DNA of 64,000 nucleotides, taken from contig JADKGE010000001.1 of NCBI GenBank assembly GCA_016717115.1, positions 434,001-498,000 of the forward strand, given 5' to 3'. Under the pieces are notes generated by a model. The model had not been told where the DNA came from. It did no database searches and worked only from the letters and a program-made list of their open reading frames with translations. Position 1 is the stretch's first letter. Each line of letters opens with the position of its first letter. Below are positions 60,377 to 64,000 of the stretch, one piece after another. The stretch is from Actinomycetota bacterium. GTDB taxonomy: Bacteria > Actinomycetota > Actinomycetes > S36-B12. The position numbers and the translations under genes are program-made.

Positions 60377-62163
60377 CACGCCCCCTGGTCGTGCGCCATG
60401 AGCCGTGCCCGGTCCGCCGTCTGAGCCCGCTCGAGGTCGGCGTCGGAGATGGTCGAGAGGTCGAACGGCGCCTTCAGGAGCAGCTCGACGTTGCGGTCCA
60501 GGGGCGAGCCCAGTCTCATCGCCGGCGTCTCGACCCAGTCGTTGGCCGACAGTTCGCGGCTCAGTGCGGCCAGGCCCGCCTGCGAGAAGTCACCCTGCGA
60601 CCACGTCGCCTCCGAGGAGTGATCGAGGGTGGTGGCGAAGATCGAGATCGTGCCGTCACGGTTGTCGACGACCTCGATGAGCTGCTGCTGCTGCGGGAAG
60701 TCGATGCACGAGGCGGCGGTGATCTCCCAGAAGCCCGAGCCGTCGCCCCGGGCGTGCGACTGGATGGTGTTGATGTGGGTATGGCCGTTCACCCACGCGA
60801 TGACGGCCGGGAACCCCTGGAGCATCGCGATGAACTCCTCGGCGTGGACCAGTCGCTGCGACGGCCCGATCGCCGGCACGGCCTCGTTCTCCAGCGTCAG
60901 GCTGTTGTGATGGCTCGTGACGATGACGAGCCGGCCGCGCTCCTGCGCCTCGGCGATGCCCTCCCGCAACCAGATGAACTGGTCCTCGGGCACGGCACCG
61001 TCCGGCCCGGCGATCTGGTTGCAGGTGTCGAGGCCGAACACCCGGATGTTGGCGCCCATGTCCGCCATCCACCACGTCTGGCCGGAGTCGAGATTCGCCT
61101 GCGTGAACCCGTGCCCGATCGGTCCGGGCACCGCCGGGGACCGCAGGTGCGCCGCCATGAACTCCGACTGCTCGAACAGCTTGCGCGCCGGATCCGGCGT
61201 CACCGAGCGCGTGTCCGGCTGCCAGCCCACGTAGCTGCTGACGGCGTTGGTCAGCCGCTGGATCAGGGTCGTGTCGGCCGCGTAGCCCCCGAGCAGGTCG
61301 GCCGTGTACGCCTGCCAGCTCACGGGCCGGCGGTCGCCGACGGCCATGGCCCGCAGGTGCGCGTTGACCGCGATCGTGCCGAGCAGGGTCGTGTCGTGGT
61401 TGCCGTACACCGTGAACCAGGGCACGGGCAGTCCCACCGACGTGACGGGCTCGCTGACCGCGGCCGTCAGCAGCCCGGGCACGGCCGGGAAGCCGTAGGC
61501 CCCGAACGGGTCCCCGGCTGGATCGTCGGGGTGCCAGGCGTAGGCCGCCTCCGGCCAGGCCTGGACGCCCTCGTAGACGCCGGCGGCACCGCTGTTCGGC
61601 GTGATCTCGCCGCCGTCGAGGGCCCCGATGTACCAGGACAGCTCGAGCTCGGAGTGCATGTCGGCCGAGTCGCCCGTCACGATGGCGAATGACATCGGGG
61701 CACCGGTGACCGGGGAGAATCGCGCCTTGCTCATGGCGTCGACCATCGCGGCCGCCACATGCACGGTCAGGGTGTCCTGCGGGCGCATGGCGCCAGCGAA
61801 CAGGCTGTGGTCCAGGCCGGCCATGGGATCCATGCGCGCAGGCGACTGCGGATCCATGACGTGCATGTCGGTGAGGTGGCCGAGGTACGCCAGCGACCGA
61901 CGCCGTGAGGCGCGTCCCGGGTCGGGCTCCTTGCCCAGCACGTCGAGGCGGGGGACGTAGGCCTCACCGGGCGAGAACACCAGCGTGCGGTACTGGCGGA
62001 ACGCGGGAGCCGTCATCCGGATCGTCCGCTCCAGCGTCGTCGCCGCCTCGCTCGGCGTCGCCGGCGCGGCGGCGGCACGCCCCAGAACTGCCGGGGAGAT
62101 CCCCCACGCGGCCGCGGCGGCACCCACCGTCGCCATGAACTGCCGTCGGGATAGGCCCGGCAT
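60376..62163 (-). CDS. Tat-exported metallophosphoesterase
   Basis: This 595-aa protein begins SRRQFMATVGAAAAAWG, a twin-arginine signal. The calcineurin-like metal motifs follow: YLGHLTDMHVMD, GDSADMHSELE, FTVYGNHDTTLL, VTSHHNSLT and WVNGHTHINTI. It resembles the TIGR03767 group of actinobacterial phosphoesterases. The substrate is unknown. GGGAGG before ATG 62163 fixes the start. It is divergent from glnR. Confidence 0.87.
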   Translation of the reverse strand: MPGLSRRQFMATVGAAAAAWGISPAVLGRAAAAPATPSEAATTLERTIRMTAPAFRQYRTLVFSPGEAYVPRLDVLGKEPDPGRASRRRSLAYLGHLTDMHVMDPQSPARMDPMAGLDHSLFAGAMRPQDTLTVHVAAAMVDAMSKARFSPVTGAPMSFAIVTGDSADMHSELELSWYIGALDGGEITPNSGAAGVYEGVQAWPEAAYAWHPDDPAGDPFGAYGFPAVPGLLTAAVSEPVTSVGLPVPWFTVYGNHDTTLLGTIAVNAHLRAMAVGDRRPVSWQAYTADLLGGYAADTTLIQRLTNAVSSYVGWQPDTRSVTPDPARKLFEQSEFMAAHLRSPAVPGPIGHGFTQANLDSGQTWWMADMGANIRVFGLDTCNQIAGPDGAVPEDQFIWLREGIAEAQERGRLVIVTSHHNSLTLENEAVPAIGPSQRLVHAEEFIAMLQGFPAVIAWVNGHTHINTIQSHARGDGSGFWEITAASCIDFPQQQQLIEVVDNRDGTISIFATTLDHSSEATWSQGDFSQAGLAALSRELSANDWVETPAMRLGSPLDRNVELLLKAPFDLSTISDADLERAQTADRARLMAHDQGA

Positions 62164-62294
62164 CTACCCTCCCGAACCCCGGGGGCCACCTCGCTTCGGC
62201 CCGAACGCTCGGCAGGCTAACAGCCGCCCATTCGGCGTGCAGTACCCTTGCCACCAACGAACGGTGCGTGTCCCCCGGCGAAGGAGGAGTTCCA

Positions 62295-63041
62295 GTGCGG
62301 CTGATCCTCCTCACTCGCGCTATGGAGCCCTCCGCGGAAGTCCTTCCCGCTCTCGGCCTGCTGGCCCACCACGTGCGCACGATGCCCGCGGAGCCGACCG
62401 CTCTGCTCAATGCCCCCGCCTGCGACGCCCTCCTCGTCGACGGGCGACGCGATCTGCCCGCAGTCCGGGGCCTCACGCGACTCCTGCGCCAGACCGGGGT
62501 GGGTGTGCCGCTCCTCCTGGTCTCCACGGAGGGCGGCCTGGCCGCCATTCAGTGGGACTGGGGCATGGACGACGTCATCGTCGACACGAGCTCCCCTGCC
62601 GAGGTCGAGGCGCGGCTCCGGCTCGCCATCTCGCGCGTTCAGGACATCACCGGGGCGCCCAGCGAGCTTCCGGAGGAGATCCGCAGCGGCGAACTGCACA
62701 TCGACGAAGGCACCTACACCGCCAAGCTGCGCGGCCGCACGCTCGACCTGACGTTCAAGGAGTTCGAGCTCCTGAAGTTCCTCGCGCAGCACCCGGGTCG
62801 AGTCTTCACCCGGGCGGTGCTGCTGCAGGAGGTCTGGGGCTACGACTACTTCGGCGGCACCCGCACCGTCGACGTGCACGTGCGGCGCCTACGCGCCAAG
62901 CTGGGCCTGGAGCACGAGGGCCTCATCGGCACCGTCCGCAACGTCGGCTACCGGTTCGTGCCGGAGGGCACCGACACCGCGACCAGGGCGGCCCTGTCCG
63001 AAGAGACGGCGGACGACACCTCCGAGTCCCTGCTCGCCTGA
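62295..63041 (+). CDS. glnR: Nitrogen regulator GlnR
   Basis: This 248-aa orphan OmpR-type regulator of nitrogen metabolism starts at GTG 62295 with AAGGAGG upstream. MEPSAEVLPALGLLAHHVR and DALLVDGRRDLP at the N-terminus, then LVSTEGGLAAIQWDWGMDDVI, are as I recall actinobacterial GlnR. The DNA-binding domain has LDLTFKEFELLKFLAQHPG and YFGGTRTVDVHVRRLRAKL. The gene is next to mshD as in M. tuberculosis (Rv0818-Rv0819). It may regulate the amine island, although no site could be confirmed. Confidence 0.95.
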   Translation: MRLILLTRAMEPSAEVLPALGLLAHHVRTMPAEPTALLNAPACDALLVDGRRDLPAVRGLTRLLRQTGVGVPLLLVSTEGGLAAIQWDWGMDDVIVDTSSPAEVEARLRLAISRVQDITGAPSELPEEIRSGELHIDEGTYTAKLRGRTLDLTFKEFELLKFLAQHPGRVFTRAVLLQEVWGYDYFGGTRTVDVHVRRLRAKLGLEHEGLIGTVRNVGYRFVPEGTDTATRAALSEETADDTSESLLA

Positions 63042-63056
63042 CCGGCCGGCCCCGTC

Positions 63057-64000
63057 GTGCAGCCGCCCTCGCCCGTCTCCGGCGACTACGACGTGAGCGC
63101 CCGCCCACGCCTGACACCCGACTGCATCGCGGCCGTCTCCTCCCTGATCGAGCGGGTCACCGACCATGACGGCATGCGCCCGGTGTCCGAGCACGTATGG
63201 CTGCACCTCAAGGAGGGCGGCGACCCTCGCGGCCAGCACCTGCTCGCCACGAACGCGGCGGGCGTCGTCGTCGGCTACGCCCACCTCGATGTCACCGATG
63301 CGGTCGAAGGACCGAGCGCCGAGCTCGCCGTCGACCCGAGCGAGCGCCGCCATGGGCTCGGTCGGCTGCTCATCGAGGAGCTGATCCGACACTCCCCCGA
63401 CGGGCGCATGCGCCTGTGGGCGCATGGCGAGCACGCCGGGGCCAGCGAACTGGCCAGCGGGATGGGTTTCGAACTCGCCCGGGTCCTGTGGCAGATGCGG
63501 CGCTCCCTCTACGCGCCGCTCCCCAGACCGGCCTTCCCCCCGGACGTCACGATCAGGCCGTTCCGCGTCTGGCGCGACGAGCAGGCCTGGCTCGACCTGA
63601 ACGGGCGCGCCTTCTCCGACCTTCCTGACCAGGGCCTGTGGACCTTGGCCGACCTGGAGCGACGCCTGCGCGAACCGTGGTTCTCCGCGGACGGATTCCT
63701 CATGGCGTGGAAGGGCGAGCGGCTGGTCGGATTCCACTGGACCAAGGTGCACGGCCGGCTCGGCGACGATCATCAGCATCACCACCAGCCCATCGGCGAG
63801 GTGTACGTCGTGGGGGTGGATCCCGACGAGCGCGGCACCGGCCTCGGTCGCGCGCTGACGCTCGCCGGACTGCACCACTTGCGGGCCCTGGACCTCAGCC
63901 AGGCGATGCTCTACGTCGACGACACGAACACCGGGGCCATTTCCCTGTACGAAAGGCTCGGATTCGCCCGCTGGGACACCGACGTGCTCTTCCGCCGCGT
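63057..64000 (+). CDS. mshD: Mycothiol synthase MshD (3' end outside window)
   Basis: This is the final acetyltransferase of mycothiol synthesis, with two GNAT domains. GTG 63057 is used. A later in-frame GTG is possible. The N-terminal domain contains VDPSERRHGLGRLLIEEL, the C-terminal domain HWTKVHGRLGDDHQHHH, GEVYVVGVDPDERGTGLGRALT and the terminal LYVDDTNTGAISLYERLGF, which match MshD. The reading frame continues past the right edge, so only the last few residues are missing. Confidence 0.95.
   Translation, partial: MQPPSPVSGDYDVSARPRLTPDCIAAVSSLIERVTDHDGMRPVSEHVWLHLKEGGDPRGQHLLATNAAGVVVGYAHLDVTDAVEGPSAELAVDPSERRHGLGRLLIEELIRHSPDGRMRLWAHGEHAGASELASGMGFELARVLWQMRRSLYAPLPRPAFPPDVTIRPFRVWRDEQAWLDLNGRAFSDLPDQGLWTLADLERRLREPWFSADGFLMAWKGERLVGFHWTKVHGRLGDDHQHHHQPIGEVYVVGVDPDERGTGLGRALTLAGLHHLRALDLSQAMLYVDDTNTGAISLYERLGFARWDTDVLFRR

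Overview
The window is a gene-dense, strongly GC-rich piece of an actinobacterial (Actinomycetota) chromosome. The clearest taxonomic evidence is the set of actinobacterial marker genes: mycothiol genes mshA and mshD, carD, glnR, senX3-regX3-phoU, an HbhA-like protein with its DUF2516 neighbour, DUF3263 and DUF4032 proteins, and a Nur-type Fur regulator. Many GTG starts and many apparently leaderless genes fit this. I cannot name the order or genus. Both ends cut through genes (an alpha-amylase on the left, mshD on the right).

Layout. 1-6.8 kb: a maltodextrin operon on the minus strand (malE, malF, malG, an ABC ATPase, secreted alpha-amylase) with a LacI-type operator upstream; its probable repressor, a MalR homologue, lies 30 kb away at 36.2-37.2 kb. 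6.9-8.1 kb: DUF3263 and CPBP protease genes. 8.2-13.6 kb: a tightly overlapped kynurenine catabolic operon (formamidase, kynureninase, kynurenine monooxygenase, 2-aminomuconate deaminase, 3-hydroxyanthranilate dioxygenase, ACMSD). 13.6-16.9 kb: a large secreted RCC1-repeat protein, then tRNA-Thr. 17.3-19.8 kb: a drug-type ABC exporter. 20.3-24.1 kb: a sugar or polyol cluster (two SDRs, class II aldolase, rhamnulokinase-like kinase).

24.2-36.1 kb: an amine-catabolism island with a dimethylglycine/sarcosine dehydrogenase-like flavoprotein, an APC permease, a choline-kinase-like phosphotransferase, an ABC transporter, a GlnA4-like gamma-glutamyl-amine synthetase, an aldehyde dehydrogenase, an SDR and a PuuD-type gamma-glutamyl hydrolase. 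Together these can be read as a gamma-glutamylated alkanolamine (ethanolamine or N-methylethanolamine) pathway. Two copies of a long palindromic element sit in this island.

36-64 kb is mostly conserved core: malR, DUF4032, a CPA2 antiporter, rlmB-cysS-ispF-ispD-carD, regX3-senX3/phoU with PHO-box-like repeats between them, an alpha-toroid hypothetical, mshA-ybjN-gpmA, an AlaX-like gene, a macro-domain gene, DUF2516, HbhA-like, an XRE regulator, asparaginase, dtd, ygfZ, a nur-like gene whose N-terminus is interrupted by TGA, nitrobindin-like, a newly read 33-codon membrane peptide, DUF4395, thioredoxin, alpha/beta hydrolase, lipoprotein, Tat-exported metallophosphoesterase, glnR and mshD.

Main points for follow-up: the mal operator and distant MalR; a SenX3 without transmembrane segments; the in-frame TGA in the nur-like gene; a recurrent -10 hexamer placed 6-8 nt before start codons (leaderless genes); the palindromic repeat pair; and unusual repeat proteins (MalF insert, HbhA-like, 14-repeat RCC1). 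No mobile elements, CRISPR arrays or rRNA genes were seen.
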